Assembly (NCBI GenBank): GCA_025056655.1
Contig: JANWVL010000171.1
Coordinates: 1-32,613 of the forward strand
Reading direction: 5' to 3'
Source: Candidatus Methylacidiphilales bacterium
GTDB taxonomy: Bacteria; Verrucomicrobiota; Verrucomicrobiia; Methylacidiphilales; JANWVL01
DNA: 32,613 nucleotides
The notes beneath the pieces were generated by a model. It ran no database searches. It was not told where the DNA came from and saw nothing but the letters and a program-made list of their open reading frames with translations. This document shows positions 1-7,460 of this stretch, one piece after another; the stretch's first letter is position 1, and the number at the start of each line of letters is the position of its first letter. Both the position numbers and the translations under genes were made by a program.

Positions 1-1110
1 GAGGGCTTTTTGGTAGGCGGTGAGGGTGGCGCGGGCGCAGGCGGTCCAGGTGAATTTTTGGGCTTGGGCGAGGCCTTTTTGGCGGAGGGTGGCGGCGAGG
101 TCGGGATTTTGAAGGATGCGGCAGATGCCTTCGGCGATGGCGCGCGGGTTGTAGGGGTCAACGAGGACGGCGGCGTCGCCTGCGATTTCGGGGATGGAGG
201 TGGTGGCGGAGGAGACGACGGGACAGCCGCAGGCCATGGCTTCGAGGACGGGGAGGCCAAAGCCTTCGTAGAGGGAGGGATAGACGGTGACGGCGGCGTG
301 TTGGTAGAGGTGGATGAGGTCGGATTCGGTGACGTAGCCGGTGAAGTCGACTTGGTCTTGGAGGCGGTGGGCGCGGACGGTGGCGAAGATGTCGTGGGCC
401 ATCCAGGCGACTTGGCCGACGATTTTGAGGCGGTGGGGGAGGGTGGTGGTTTGGCGGAGGTGGACGAAGGCTTGGAGGAGGCGGACGAGGTTTTTGCGTG
501 GGTGGAGGTTGCCGACGTAGAGGATGTAGGGGGGGGAGGTGGGGTGCGGTGGTTGGGTGGTGGGTGGGGAGTTCTCAGAGGGGGGGTGAAAGGCGGGGTT
601 GACGCCGTTGTAGGTGACGGTGATGTGGTGGGCTGGGATGGCCCAGTGGCGGATGAGTTCTTGCTTGGAGAATTCGGAGACGGTGAGGAGGTGGTGTGCG
701 CGGCGGGCAGAGGCTCGGATGAGGTGGCGGTAGATGGGGAGGTGGTGTGGTGGGTAGCCTTGGGGGAAACTGACGTAGGAGAGGTCGTGGACCATGAGGA
801 TGACGGGGACGGGCATGGCGTAGAATCGGGTCCAGTAGATGGCGTGGTAGAGGTGGGGGCGGAGTTTTTCTAGGGTGCGTGGGATGGTGGCGAAGTTGCG
901 GGTGATGAAGTTTCCGAGGGGGATTTCGTGCCAGTGGAAGAAGGGGTCGCGGGGCTGGGTGTAGTGTGAGGTGGTGAGGACGGTGATGCGCCATTGGTCG
1001 GGGGAGGCGACGGTTTTGAGGCCTTGGAGGAGGCCGCGGAGGTAGGTTTCGTTGCCGGTTTTGCGGCGTCCGAGGCAGCAGCCGTCTATGGTGATGTGGT
1101 AGGGGGGCAT
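1..1110 (-). CDS. GT-B glycosyltransferase, family 4 type (C-terminus cut by window edge)
   Basis: Reading the minus strand from the ATG at 1110 gives an open frame of 370 residues with no stop before the window edge, so the gene continues to the left. It has the usual GT4 order: an N-terminal acceptor half with a variable region, then a Rossmann half beginning around the YVGNLHPRKN segment (about residue 200). The diagnostic EX7E motif is present, with E282 and E290 in EGFGLPVLEAMACG, followed by the GCPVVSS and PEIAGDAA stretches that contact the nucleotide-sugar. It should transfer a sugar from a nucleotide donor onto a glycan or lipid acceptor in the cytoplasm; the substrate cannot be told from sequence. 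Third codon positions are almost all C, which reflects the strong strand bias here. There is no clear Shine-Dalgarno. The family call is secure, the specific activity is not. Confidence 0.9.
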   Translation of the reverse strand, partial: MPPYHITIDGCCLGRRKTGNETYLRGLLQGLKTVASPDQWRITVLTTSHYTQPRDPFFHWHEIPLGNFITRNFATIPRTLEKLRPHLYHAIYWTRFYAMPVPVILMVHDLSYVSFPQGYPPHHLPIYRHLIRASARRAHHLLTVSEFSKQELIRHWAIPAHHITVTYNGVNPAFHPPSENSPPTTQPPHPTSPPYILYVGNLHPRKNLVRLLQAFVHLRQTTTLPHRLKIVGQVAWMAHDIFATVRAHRLQDQVDFTGYVTESDLIHLYQHAAVTVYPSLYEGFGLPVLEAMACGCPVVSSATTSIPEIAGDAAVLVDPYNPRAIAEGICRILQNPDLAATLRQKGLAQAQKFTWTACARATLTAYQKAL

Positions 1111-1374
1111 GGTGTGGTGGGATAGGTTATCGGTGTAAGAGGGCGAGGTCGAGCTTTGATGCGGGGTGTGGGGAGTGTGGGCAGTGGAGGCAGCGGAGAG
1201 CGAATGGATGTTTGGTGAGTTTGTTTAGGGTCGAGGGTCTCTTGGGCAGTGGTGATGGGGCAGTAGGTGTTAGAAGGCTGGCTGTAAAGGGTTAAGGCGG
1301 CCTTTTAGTGCAGAGGTTGAACTAGAGGGAGTCTAGGGGGGGAGAGGGAGGATCGGGCGGTGCTTTGCTGTGGC

Positions 1375-1587
1375 TTAGATAGTGGTGGGGGTTTTGGAGT
1401 TGAGGGAGAAGTAGCCCCAGGTGTTGAGGCGGCGTTCGCGTTTTTTGCGGCGGGCGCGTTCGGCTGGGCTTTCGTAGTTGCGGCGTGCGCGGGCTTCGCG
1501 GAGGGTGCCTTCGCGGTCGAGTTTGCGTTTGAGCCGTTTGAGGGCTTTGTCTACGGATTCTCCTTTTTTGAGTTTTACTTCTGACAT
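1375..1587 (-). CDS. rpsU: 30S ribosomal protein bS21
   Basis: The 70-residue, strongly basic product begins MSEVKLKKGESVDKALKRL and continues with the LDREGTLREARARR and ERARRKKRERR segments typical of bS21, the small-subunit protein that helps mRNA and initiator contacts near the anti-Shine-Dalgarno end of 16S rRNA. A longer frame runs upstream to 1656, but those 23 extra residues are Pro/His/Thr-rich and overlap the end of the upstream gene, so I place the start at the ATG at 1587. That start lies 4 bases after the stop of the pseudouridine synthase gene, which implies co-transcription and possibly translational coupling. There is no recognisable ribosome-binding site. The C-terminal tail after the basic cluster is slightly longer than the shortest family members. 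Confidence 0.92.
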   Translation of the reverse strand: MSEVKLKKGESVDKALKRLKRKLDREGTLREARARRNYESPAERARRKKRERRLNTWGYFSLNSKTPTTI

Positions 1588-1591
1588 TGGG

Positions 1592-2377
1592 TTAGTTGTT
1601 GGGTGTTGTTTTGGGATGGGGAGATGGGATGTTATTGGGTGGAGGTGTGGCGTCAAGTTTTTTGGTGGGTTTTTTTTCAGGGGCTTTGCTGAGGGCGTGG
1701 ATTTCTTTTGGGGTGAGGAGTCGGTAGTGGCCTTTGGGGAGGCCTTTGAGGGTGATGGGGCCGAATTGGACGCGGATGAGGCGCTCGACTTCGTATCCGA
1801 GGCGGTAGAGCATGTGGCGGATTTGGCGGTTGAGGCCTTGTGTGAGGGTGATGCGGAGGGTGCGTGGGGAGAGGGGTTGGACGTGCTGGCATTGGGCGTA
1901 GCCGCCTGGGATGGGGAATCCGTGTGTGAGTTTTTTGGTGTGAGTGGGGTCGTAGGGGCGGTCGAGGGTGACGTGGTAGATTTTGGGGATTTTGTAGCGG
2001 GGATGGGTGAGGGTGTGGGCCCAGGCGCCGTCGTTGGTGATGAGGAGGAGGCCTTCGCTTTGTTTGTCGAGGCGGCCGACGTAGAAGGTGCGGGGCCAGT
2101 GGCGGGGGAGGAGTTGGTAGATGGTTTTTTCGGCGTGTTGTGGGGAGGCGGTGCAGGTGTAGCCTTTGGGTTTGTGGAGGATGGCGTAGATGGGGCGGGC
2201 TGGGGTGAGCGGGCGTCCGCGGTAGGTGACGGTGTCGGTGGGGTGGATTTGGGTGGCGAGGGAGCGGGTGATTTGGCCGTTGACGGCGATGAGGCCTTGG
2301 AGGATGAGGGTTTCGACGGCGCGGCGTGAGCCGAGGCCTGCTTGGGCGAGGAAGCGGTTGAGGCGGATGGGGGGCAA
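1592..2377 (-). CDS. rRNA pseudouridine synthase, RsuA/RluB/RluE/RluF family
   Basis: The 261-residue protein has an N-terminal S4 RNA-binding domain (residues about 3-50, IRLNRFLAQAGLGSRRAVE) and then the RsuA/RluB catalytic domain. Visible motifs are the KPKGYTCTAS segment, the catalytic-Asp motif GRLDKQSEGLLLITNDG (Asp near residue 103), and GLNRQIRHM. These enzymes convert specific uridines to pseudouridine in 16S or 23S rRNA; which site is not evident. After about residue 230 there is a Lys/Pro/Thr-rich tail unlike the folded family core. The start is a TTG at 2377, two bases after the stop of the small basic protein gene; it is preferred because the S4 domain begins only four residues later. 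It sits in a minus-strand run with a tRNA, a probable ribosome-linked protein and bS21, so the cluster is about translation. Confidence 0.9.
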   Translation of the reverse strand: MPPIRLNRFLAQAGLGSRRAVETLILQGLIAVNGQITRSLATQIHPTDTVTYRGRPLTPARPIYAILHKPKGYTCTASPQHAEKTIYQLLPRHWPRTFYVGRLDKQSEGLLLITNDGAWAHTLTHPRYKIPKIYHVTLDRPYDPTHTKKLTHGFPIPGGYAQCQHVQPLSPRTLRITLTQGLNRQIRHMLYRLGYEVERLIRVQFGPITLKGLPKGHYRLLTPKEIHALSKAPEKKPTKKLDATPPPNNIPSPHPKTTPNN

Positions 2378-2379
2378 GG

Positions 2380-2532
2380 TTATTCGGGTTTAGTCTTGGG
2401 GAGGCCGATGACGGGTTGACCTTCTTTCCATTGGCCGCGTTTTTTCATGAGGTCGATGCGTTCGATGCGTTTGAGGACGTTGCGTTTGGCCATGGTGGCT
2501 GCTTTGGATCGTAGGCTGCGGTGTTGGGACAT
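2380..2532 (-). CDS. Small basic protein of the Verrucomicrobia/Chlamydiae family (TIGR04137 type)
   Basis: A 50-residue basic protein begins MSQHRSLRSKAATMAKRNVL, continues with KRIERIDLMKKRGQW and ends with a GLPKTKP segment. I recognise this as the small basic protein family found in Verrucomicrobia, Chlamydiae and relatives, thought to be connected with ribosomes or RNA though its role is not established. A longer open frame extends to 2628, but its first 32 residues lie in the tRNA gene and are low complexity, so the ATG at 2532 is the likely start. It is the second unit of a minus-strand cluster (tRNA-Leu, this gene, pseudouridine synthase, bS21) with a 2-base gap to the next gene. The family recall is from memory; the sequence itself shows only that it is small, basic and tightly linked to translation genes. 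Confidence 0.8.
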   Translation of the reverse strand: MSQHRSLRSKAATMAKRNVLKRIERIDLMKKRGQWKEGQPVIGLPKTKPE

Positions 2533-2583
2533 AGGGTGGATGGGGTTTTGGGGTTTTTGTTGATGGAGTTTTTTTGGGTGATG

Positions 2584-2664
2584 TGCACTCGGGGAGACTC
2601 GAACTCCCATGGGTTGCCCCACTAGCACCTCAAGCTAGCGCGTCTGCCATTTCGCCACGAGTGC
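2584..2664 (-). tRNA. tRNA-Leu (anticodon GAG)
   Basis: The minus strand folds as a cloverleaf. The acceptor stem GCACTCG pairs with CGAGTGC; a D arm of GCGAAATGGCAGACGC type follows; the anticodon stem CTAGC/GCTAG is perfect around the loop TTGAGGT, giving anticodon GAG (plus-strand positions 2629-2631). There is a variable arm with GGG/CCC pairing, as expected for a class II tRNA, and a T arm GGGAG-TTCGAGT-CTCCC. The discriminator base is A, and CCA is not encoded. It reads CUC/CUU leucine codons; CUC is very common in the neighbouring C-rich minus-strand genes. It lies about 50 bases upstream of the small basic protein gene and may share its transcript. Confidence 0.95.
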
Positions 2665-2759
2665 GGTAGGGTGGTGTTTAACAGAGAGGGGTGTGTGGTC
2701 AAGAAAATCTGCGGTGGTGGAGGGGTGGGTTTGGACTTTTCTTGCGTGGGTGGTGTGGT

Positions 2760-2767
2760 AGGAGGTG
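2760..2767 (+). promoter_or_regulatory. Strong Shine-Dalgarno sequence fixing the start of the GmhB-like gene
   Basis: AGGAGGTG lies 4 bases before the ATG at 2772. A longer open frame starts at 2691, but the extra 27 residues are Trp/Gly/Arg-rich and not family-like, so this site decides the start. It is one of the few textbook ribosome-binding sites in the window; most genes here show none. Confidence 0.85.
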
Positions 2768-2771
2768 TGGT

Positions 2772-3335
2772 ATGGCGCGTGCGGCTGTTTTTCTGGATCG
2801 GGACGATACGTTGATTGTGAATGTGCCGTATCTTGGGGATCCGGAGGGGGTGGTGTTGTTGAATGGGGTGAGGGAAGGGTTGTGGCGGTTGAAGGGGGCG
2901 GGGTTGGCGTTGGTGGTGATAACGAATCAGTCGGGTGTGGGGCGGGGGTTGATCTCGGTGGAGCAGGTGGAGGCGGTGAATCGGCGGGTGATGGAGCTTG
3001 TGGGGGAGGGGGTGATCGAGCGTGTGTATAGTTGCTACGGGACGCCGGAGTGGGATCCTGAGGGGTGTCGGAAGCCTTCGCCGAGATTGGTGTGGCAGGC
3101 GGCGAGGGAGTTGGATTTGGATTTGGGGCGTTCGTTTTTTATTGGGGATAGGAGGAGCGATATGTTATGCGCGAGGAATGCTGGGGTGAAGGGGGTGTTG
3201 GTGTTGACGGGGAGGCATGATCCGGCGGAGGTGGAGCGCGCGAAGGGGGAGGCGGATTGGGTGGCAAGGGATTTTGCGGAGGCTGTGGGGTGGGTGATGG
3301 TTCGGTTGAAAGAGGCGATGGATGGGAGGATTTGA
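2772..3335 (+). CDS. HAD-family phosphatase, D-glycero-D-manno-heptose 1,7-bisphosphate 7-phosphatase-like (GmhB)
   Basis: The 187-residue product starts MARAAVFLDRDDTL, which is HAD motif I with the nucleophile Asp and the general-acid Asp in DRDD. Motif II is TNQSG, the motif III lysine is in CRKPSP, and motif IV is IGDRRSDMLCARNAG. Length and the N-terminal pattern match the GmhB/HisB-N group, which remove a phosphate from heptose bisphosphate on the way to ADP-heptose for lipopolysaccharide core or S-layer glycans, or histidinol phosphate. The family's usual zinc loop has four ligands (Cys-x-His followed by Cys-x-Cys); here only a Cys in SCYG and the Cys before RKP are seen, so zinc binding looks weakened or lost. 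It is the only plus-strand gene in the first 5 kb and still shows the plus-strand G excess in its codons. Confidence 0.8.
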   Translation: MARAAVFLDRDDTLIVNVPYLGDPEGVVLLNGVREGLWRLKGAGLALVVITNQSGVGRGLISVEQVEAVNRRVMELVGEGVIERVYSCYGTPEWDPEGCRKPSPRLVWQAARELDLDLGRSFFIGDRRSDMLCARNAGVKGVLVLTGRHDPAEVERAKGEADWVARDFAEAVGWVMVRLKEAMDGRI

Positions 3336-3485
3336 GTGAGGAAGAGGCGATGGGCGAGCGGATCGGGGTTGTAGGATGGCGACGGTATGGCGGTGGAGGT
3401 TAACGTGAATCTAGACTTCAGGTGCTGGAGCTGATGAGAATGGAGGGAGAGAGGGTGAAGGGTGGCGTGGAATGGGCGGGGGAAG

Positions 3486-4883
3486 TTAGTCGAGATCGAT
3501 TTCGATTGATTCGCGAGGTGGGGGGATGATGACGTTGATGTGGGGGGCGGAGGTGTGGATGGATTGTTTGAGGTTTTGGAGGGCTGCGGGGTCGCCGTGG
3601 ACGAGGATGCAGTGGCGGGGGTTAGTTTGGAGGATGTATTGAAGGAGGTCGTAGCCTTGTGCGTGAGCGGTGAGGTCGAAGTGCTCGACGGAACAGTGGA
3701 CGGGGAGAGGCTCTTCTTCTTCATCGAGGGAGATTGAGGGGGGAGAGGCGGTGGAGGTGTTTACGGAGTGTAGGAGGCGGCCTGCGGGGGATTCGGGATC
3801 GCAATAGCCGATGAAGAAGATGGCGTGCCGGGGGTCGTTGAGGAAGTGGGGGGCGAGGAAGTTGGAGAGCGTCTTGGGGGTCATCATGCCGGAGGAAAGG
3901 AGGTAGATGGTGCGTGGGGCGGGGCGGAAATTATGAGCGGTGCGGCCATCGAGGAGGCGGGGTTGGATTTGGCGTTGGATGTGGAGATCGGGGTGGGCGC
4001 GCGGGGAGCGGTGGGCAAGACGGTCATAGATCTCGGTGAACGCTTTGCTGAGACCGCCGATGTAGATTGGTGTAGGGGGGAGCTGACCTTGTAGTTGGGC
4101 GTGGTAGAGCAGGGTAAGGGTCTCTTGGGTTTTTCCTAGGGCAAAGCATGGGATGAGAATGGAACCATCGCGCTCAAAGACTTCTCGGATGCGAGTGATG
4201 AAGTGGTTAATGATTTGTTCGCGATGGATGGTGGGGGCAGAGGTGTTTTCTCCGCGCGTAGCTTCGATGATCAGGAGGTCCCATCGGATGTGAGGAAGGC
4301 GAGCTGGGAACATGAGTGTCTGTGAAGAGAGATTGATGTCTCCGGTGTAGAGGACTTTTTTGTTTTGCACTGTGAACTCAATGGCCGTGGAGCCGAGGAT
4401 GTGACCGGCATCGTGGAAGCGAAAGGTGCAAGTCTCTTTCGGGGTAGCAGGGTCGCCTTGAAGATCGTAATGACGGCCAAGGGAGCAAAGTTGCCAACGT
4501 TTAGAGATGCGTGTGATTTCTTTGTGGGTGTAGAGCGGGTATTCGGGGTGGACTGTGGTGCGTTGCTTGGACATGACCTCAACGGAATTGTGTAGAAGCG
4601 TCTCAGTGAGGCATGCGGTGGCTTCCGTCATGAAGACCGGGACGGATGTATGTTGGCGTTGATAGAGGGGAAGTGTGCCAGTGTGGTCGTGATGAGCGTG
4701 ACTGATAAAAATGGATCGCAGTGGGGTAGAGTGGACGAGGTCGAGTAATGGGAGAGCATCATAGCCCTCGTTTTTTGGATGCATGCCTGCATCGAGAAGC
4801 ACTGCGGAGTCTGGGGCAAGATGAAGGAGATAGCTGTTGGCACCGATTTCGTTGGCTTGTGTGAGGTTTGTGAATCGGAGCAT
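3486..4883 (-). CDS. Metallo-beta-lactamase / beta-CASP family RNA-processing nuclease
   Basis: The 465-residue protein has the full metallo-beta-lactamase core: HAHHDH at residues 62-67, DAGHILGS with H161, TGDINLSS with D182, and a C-terminal VHGDP. The middle (about 200-330) is the beta-CASP insertion, followed by the RNA-specificity segment with IFFIGYCDPESPAGRLL. This is the Ysh1/CPSF-73-like COG1236 group, generally RNA endo- or exonucleases. It is soluble with no signal peptide. There is a Glu/Asp-rich patch (LDEEEEP) near residue 396 not typical of the core. It follows dCTP deaminase on the same strand after 67 bases, so the two may share a transcript, though a functional link is not obvious. 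The end converges on the GmhB-like gene with 150 noncoding bases between, in which I see no convincing terminator. Confidence 0.88.
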   Translation of the reverse strand: MLRFTNLTQANEIGANSYLLHLAPDSAVLLDAGMHPKNEGYDALPLLDLVHSTPLRSIFISHAHHDHTGTLPLYQRQHTSVPVFMTEATACLTETLLHNSVEVMSKQRTTVHPEYPLYTHKEITRISKRWQLCSLGRHYDLQGDPATPKETCTFRFHDAGHILGSTAIEFTVQNKKVLYTGDINLSSQTLMFPARLPHIRWDLLIIEATRGENTSAPTIHREQIINHFITRIREVFERDGSILIPCFALGKTQETLTLLYHAQLQGQLPPTPIYIGGLSKAFTEIYDRLAHRSPRAHPDLHIQRQIQPRLLDGRTAHNFRPAPRTIYLLSSGMMTPKTLSNFLAPHFLNDPRHAIFFIGYCDPESPAGRLLHSVNTSTASPPSISLDEEEEPLPVHCSVEHFDLTAHAQGYDLLQYILQTNPRHCILVHGDPAALQNLKQSIHTSAPHINVIIPPPRESIEIDLD

Positions 4884-4950
4884 GGGGTGAAGTTTTAACT
4901 TAGTAGTAAGAGTGACATGGGGCGCGCGACCCGGTGAGTAGATGGGAGGA

Positions 4951-5517
4951 TTAGGCTTTAGGAATCGTGATACCGGTTTGTTTCATGTATTTTCCTTTGC
5001 GATCGGCATAGGAGACTTCACATACTTCTTGCGCTTTAAGAAAGAGGACTTGGGCTAGCCCTTCACCGGCGTAGATTTTGGCCGGCAGTGGAGTGGTATT
5101 GGAAATTTCAAGGGTGACGTGGCCTTCCCATTCTGGCTCAAATGGCGTGACGTTGACGATGATGCCGCAACGCGCGTATGTGGATTTGCCGATGCAAATA
5201 GTGATAACATCCCGTGGAATGCGGAAATATTCGACGCTGCGGGCTAGTGCGAATGAGTTTGGGGGGATGATGCAGGTGTCGGCGTGAATATCTACAAAGG
5301 AACGCTCGTCAAAAGCTTTAGGATCAACAAGCGCATTATACACGTTGGTAAAGACTTTAAATTCTTTTGCGACACGAAGATCGTAGCCGTAGCTTGAGAG
5401 GCCGTAACTAATCACGCGATGATTCTTGACGCGTGTGACGAGACGATCTTCAAACGGCTCTATCATTCCGTGGTGAAGCGCCATTTTACGGATCCAATGG
5501 TCAGGTTGGATTGCCAT
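4951..5517 (-). CDS. dcd: dCTP deaminase
   Basis: The 188-residue protein carries the Dcd signature: [24 protein letters not shown] from residue 110, with K111, S112 and R116, and the catalytic glutamate E137 in TLEISN. It deaminates dCTP to dUTP, feeding dUMP and thymidylate synthesis. The N-terminal stretch with [13 protein letters not shown] is also typical. Family length is normal. The start at 5517 is an ATG giving [13 protein letters not shown], which matches the usual beginning of the family. It stands between a small membrane protein gene (37 bases upstream) and the beta-CASP nuclease on the same strand. Functionally it belongs with the ribonucleotide reductase genes 15 kb away, but there is no physical linkage. 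Confidence 0.95.
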   Translation of the reverse strand: MAIQPDHWIRKMALHHGMIEPFEDRLVTRVKNHRVISYGLSSYGYDLRVAKEFKVFTNVYNALVDPKAFDERSFVDIHADTCIIPPNSFALARSVEYFRIPRDVITICIGKSTYARCGIIVNVTPFEPEWEGHVTLEISNTTPLPAKIYAGEGLAQVLFLKAQEVCEVSYADRKGKYMKQTGITIPKA

Positions 5518-5554
5518 AGATGAAAAAGGGAGAGACCAGGGAATGTTTGAATAA

Positions 5555-5929
5555 TTACGTTTGGGACTGGGCTTGGCGTGCGCGACGGAATGAACGGATA
5601 CAGAGTATAAGAAAAATTAAACAGAGCAGACCCATGATCAGTTGCATGATGATGGCGTTCGGCCGTTGGGCCGTGCCGCTAATTAAATCAGGAAGTTTAG
5701 GGACGGCCATGAAGAGCACCAGTGATCCCAGTGAACTAATAACAGCAGATGCATGCATGAAGTGCTTAGACATGTCTGTAAACTTCATAGCTAATGCTCC
5801 TAAAATCAGAAGCAGCACCCCCGGGATTGTAGGAATCAGAGCACTGGTGCTACGGCTTTCAAGGAGATATTGACCAACCAATCCTGTCGCGATGAGAAGT
5901 AAACCAAAAAAGATTGAGAGTTTTGCCAT
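5555..5929 (-). CDS. Small integral membrane protein of unknown function
   Basis: A 124-residue hydrophobic protein with four probable membrane segments: about 4-22, 31-49, 59-77 and 90-110, followed by a basic cytoplasmic tail containing [10 protein letters not shown]. The first segment begins right after MAKLS, so it is an N-terminal helix, not a cleaved signal. I do not recognise a named family or catalytic residues. It is divergent from acylphosphatase (44 bases between the starts) and upstream of dcd on the same strand. Coding is supported by the consistent hydrophobic pattern and the positive-inside tail; the function is unknown. Confidence 0.7.
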   Translation of the reverse strand: MAKLSIFFGLLLIATGLVGQYLLESRSTSALIPTIPGVLLLILGALAMKFTDMSKHFMHASAVISSLGSLVLFMAVPKLPDLISGTAQRPNAIIMQLIMGLLCLIFLILCIRSFRRARQAQSQT

Positions 5930-5973
5930 GTCTGAAACTTGCAGCTTAAATTTTTCCAGGCAAGCTCGGCTTT

Positions 5974-6258
5974 ATGTCGTCGGAAAAGATCCAGGCTCGG
6001 GTGATTTATAAAGGCCGGGTGCAAGGTGTTGGATTCCGTGCATCTGCCACCAAAATCGCCTGTGGATATGAAGTGACGGGGTGGGTTCGCAATCGAGAAG
6101 ACGGCACGGTTGAGTTATTAGCAGAGGGCACTGCTGAAGAAGTGCATGCGTTCCTATCGGCAATCGAGACAAGCCATTTGAAATCATTTATTCGAGAATC
6201 CAATGTTCAATGGCATCCGCCAGAAAATATCTTTCACAGCTTTCGTATTGTGCCCTGA
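5974..6258 (+). CDS. acyP: Acylphosphatase
   Basis: The 94-residue product matches the full acylphosphatase fold. The phosphate-binding loop is [11 protein letters not shown] (residues 14-24) with the catalytic Arg after VGF, and the substrate-positioning Asn is in [17 protein letters not shown]. It hydrolyses acyl-phosphate bonds such as carbamoyl phosphate or 1,3-bisphosphoglycerate; the physiological role in bacteria is poorly defined. The start at 5974 places the beta-1 strand at the expected distance. The stop codon (6256-6258) directly abuts the stop of the convergent dihydrouridine synthase gene (6259-6261), leaving no room for a separate terminator. Confidence 0.93.
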   Translation: MSSEKIQARVIYKGRVQGVGFRASATKIACGYEVTGWVRNREDGTVELLAEGTAEEVHAFLSAIETSHLKSFIRESNVQWHPPENIFHSFRIVP

Positions 6259-7437
6259 TTACCAAACTTCAACAGGTCCTTTTGGAACGGGGATTGTCCT
6301 TCTTCCTGCATTAGCCAAGTTTTGAGAGGCTACCTCTGTTTTATCAGTAGAATCGGCATTATCCTCAACCAACGTATCTTCAAATTCGGCAGGCTTGTAG
6401 CGAGGCAACAACTCGCCGTTTTCATCCAGAAATTGAGAACGCCAAGCAATATATTCGCCAAGTATCTCTTCAAAATGCCGCCGAGAATGGAGCTGCACTA
6501 TTGCTTTATTAAATACAGAACAAGGGCCAAATCGACGCGCATACCAAGGCCCAATCTTTCGAAACATTTTGCATCCTAATTCCTCCCCGAAAACTTCTAC
6601 CATCAGATCTAAATGACGCCTCATCACACGCACTCGCTCTTCGAAGCTCACCTCAGGCCGAAGTTCACCGGATTTAATGTAATGCAACGTATCGAGAAAA
6701 ATCCAAGGGTTGTAAAAGGCTCCCCGGCCGATACCGATTCCAGCGCAACCCGTCGCTTGCCACATTTTTTCTGCCAAGAGGGGGGTCGTCACATCGCCGT
6801 TTCCGATCACAGGTATCTCCGGCACCGCTTCAACCACTTGCCGGATGCCTGAAAGGTTCACTTTTCCGCCGAACCCTTGTGAACGAGTGCGACCATGGAC
6901 GGTGATGGCTGCGATCCCTTCATCACGTAAGACACGAGCAAGGTCGGGAGCTGTGATATTATCCTCATCCCATCCGAGACGCATCTTTGCCGTGACGGGG
7001 ATTTTGACCGCACGAATCATTTCGCGGACTATTTTCGCAGTGTGTTGATGTTCCCGCATCATGGCAGAACCTCCGCCGACTTGGCAGACTTTGCGGACGG
7101 GACATCCCATGTTGATGTCAACACTAAACGCTCCGGCATCCTCACAAATCCGTGCTGCCTCCGCCATTTCATGAGCTACCGATCCGAATAACTGGATCGC
7201 CAAAGGACGATCCTTTTCACAACTCCGGATCAATCGCAGAGCTTTGGGATTTCGTTCAATCAACGATCGCGCGTTCACGAGGTCAGTTGTGCACAATCCG
7301 ACTCCACCGATTTCTCGGATCAAGATGCGAAAGGGCAAATTCGTGTAACCCGCAAGAGGCGATAAAACCAACGGTGAGGACAAGAGATGGCCTCCTATTT
7401 TCAATGTTGGGATTTTGTTTTGCACTTCACGCAGCAT
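6259..7437 (-). CDS. dusB: tRNA-dihydrouridine synthase, DusB type
   Basis: The protein of about 392 residues is an FMN-dependent TIM-barrel enzyme that reduces uridine to dihydrouridine in tRNA D loops. Visible motifs are SPLAGYTNLPFR near residue 26, DINMGCPVRKVCQVGGG with the catalytic C112, AKMRLGWD, TVHGRTRSQGFGG, VIGNGDV and GIGRGAFYNPWIF. An open frame continues upstream to 7533, but that would overlap the divergent lipoprotein gene; the ATG at 7437 giving MLREVQNKIPTLKIGG fits the family start. The C-terminal 60 or so residues after LPRYKP are acidic then basic and extend beyond the usual family end. Two extra glycines replace the more usual KxxxKG segment after the catalytic Cys. Confidence 0.93.
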   Translation of the reverse strand: MLREVQNKIPTLKIGGHLLSSPLVLSPLAGYTNLPFRILIREIGGVGLCTTDLVNARSLIERNPKALRLIRSCEKDRPLAIQLFGSVAHEMAEAARICEDAGAFSVDINMGCPVRKVCQVGGGSAMMREHQHTAKIVREMIRAVKIPVTAKMRLGWDEDNITAPDLARVLRDEGIAAITVHGRTRSQGFGGKVNLSGIRQVVEAVPEIPVIGNGDVTTPLLAEKMWQATGCAGIGIGRGAFYNPWIFLDTLHYIKSGELRPEVSFEERVRVMRRHLDLMVEVFGEELGCKMFRKIGPWYARRFGPCSVFNKAIVQLHSRRHFEEILGEYIAWRSQFLDENGELLPRYKPAEFEDTLVEDNADSTDKTEVASQNLANAGRRTIPVPKGPVEVW

Positions 7438-7460
7438 CACCACAAAGCTAACAAATCTCC

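Noticed and set aside
10-873. 287-residue plus-strand open frame rich in Gly, Asp, Val and Glu
   Set aside because: It is the mirror of the glycosyltransferase gene in a C-rich sense strand; it has no domain pattern and its low-complexity composition follows directly from the strand bias.
1478-2329. 283-residue plus-strand open frame over bS21 and the pseudouridine synthase
   Set aside because: It is antisense to two genes with clear family motifs and has the same Gly/Val/Asp/Glu low-complexity makeup.
2533-2628. N-terminal extension of the small basic protein into the tRNA
   Set aside because: The first 32 residues would be translated from the tRNA-Leu gene and spacer and do not resemble the family; the ATG at 2532 fits.
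3035-3724. 229-residue minus-strand open frame rich in Ser, Thr and Pro
   Set aside because: It overlaps the GmhB-like gene and the beta-CASP gene in other frames, has no recognisable pattern and is explained by composition.
5310-5360. Possible dif site (GCGCATTATACAC...) near the skew change
   Set aside because: Only the first six bases resemble the XerC half, the XerD half does not match, and it lies within conserved dcd coding sequence.
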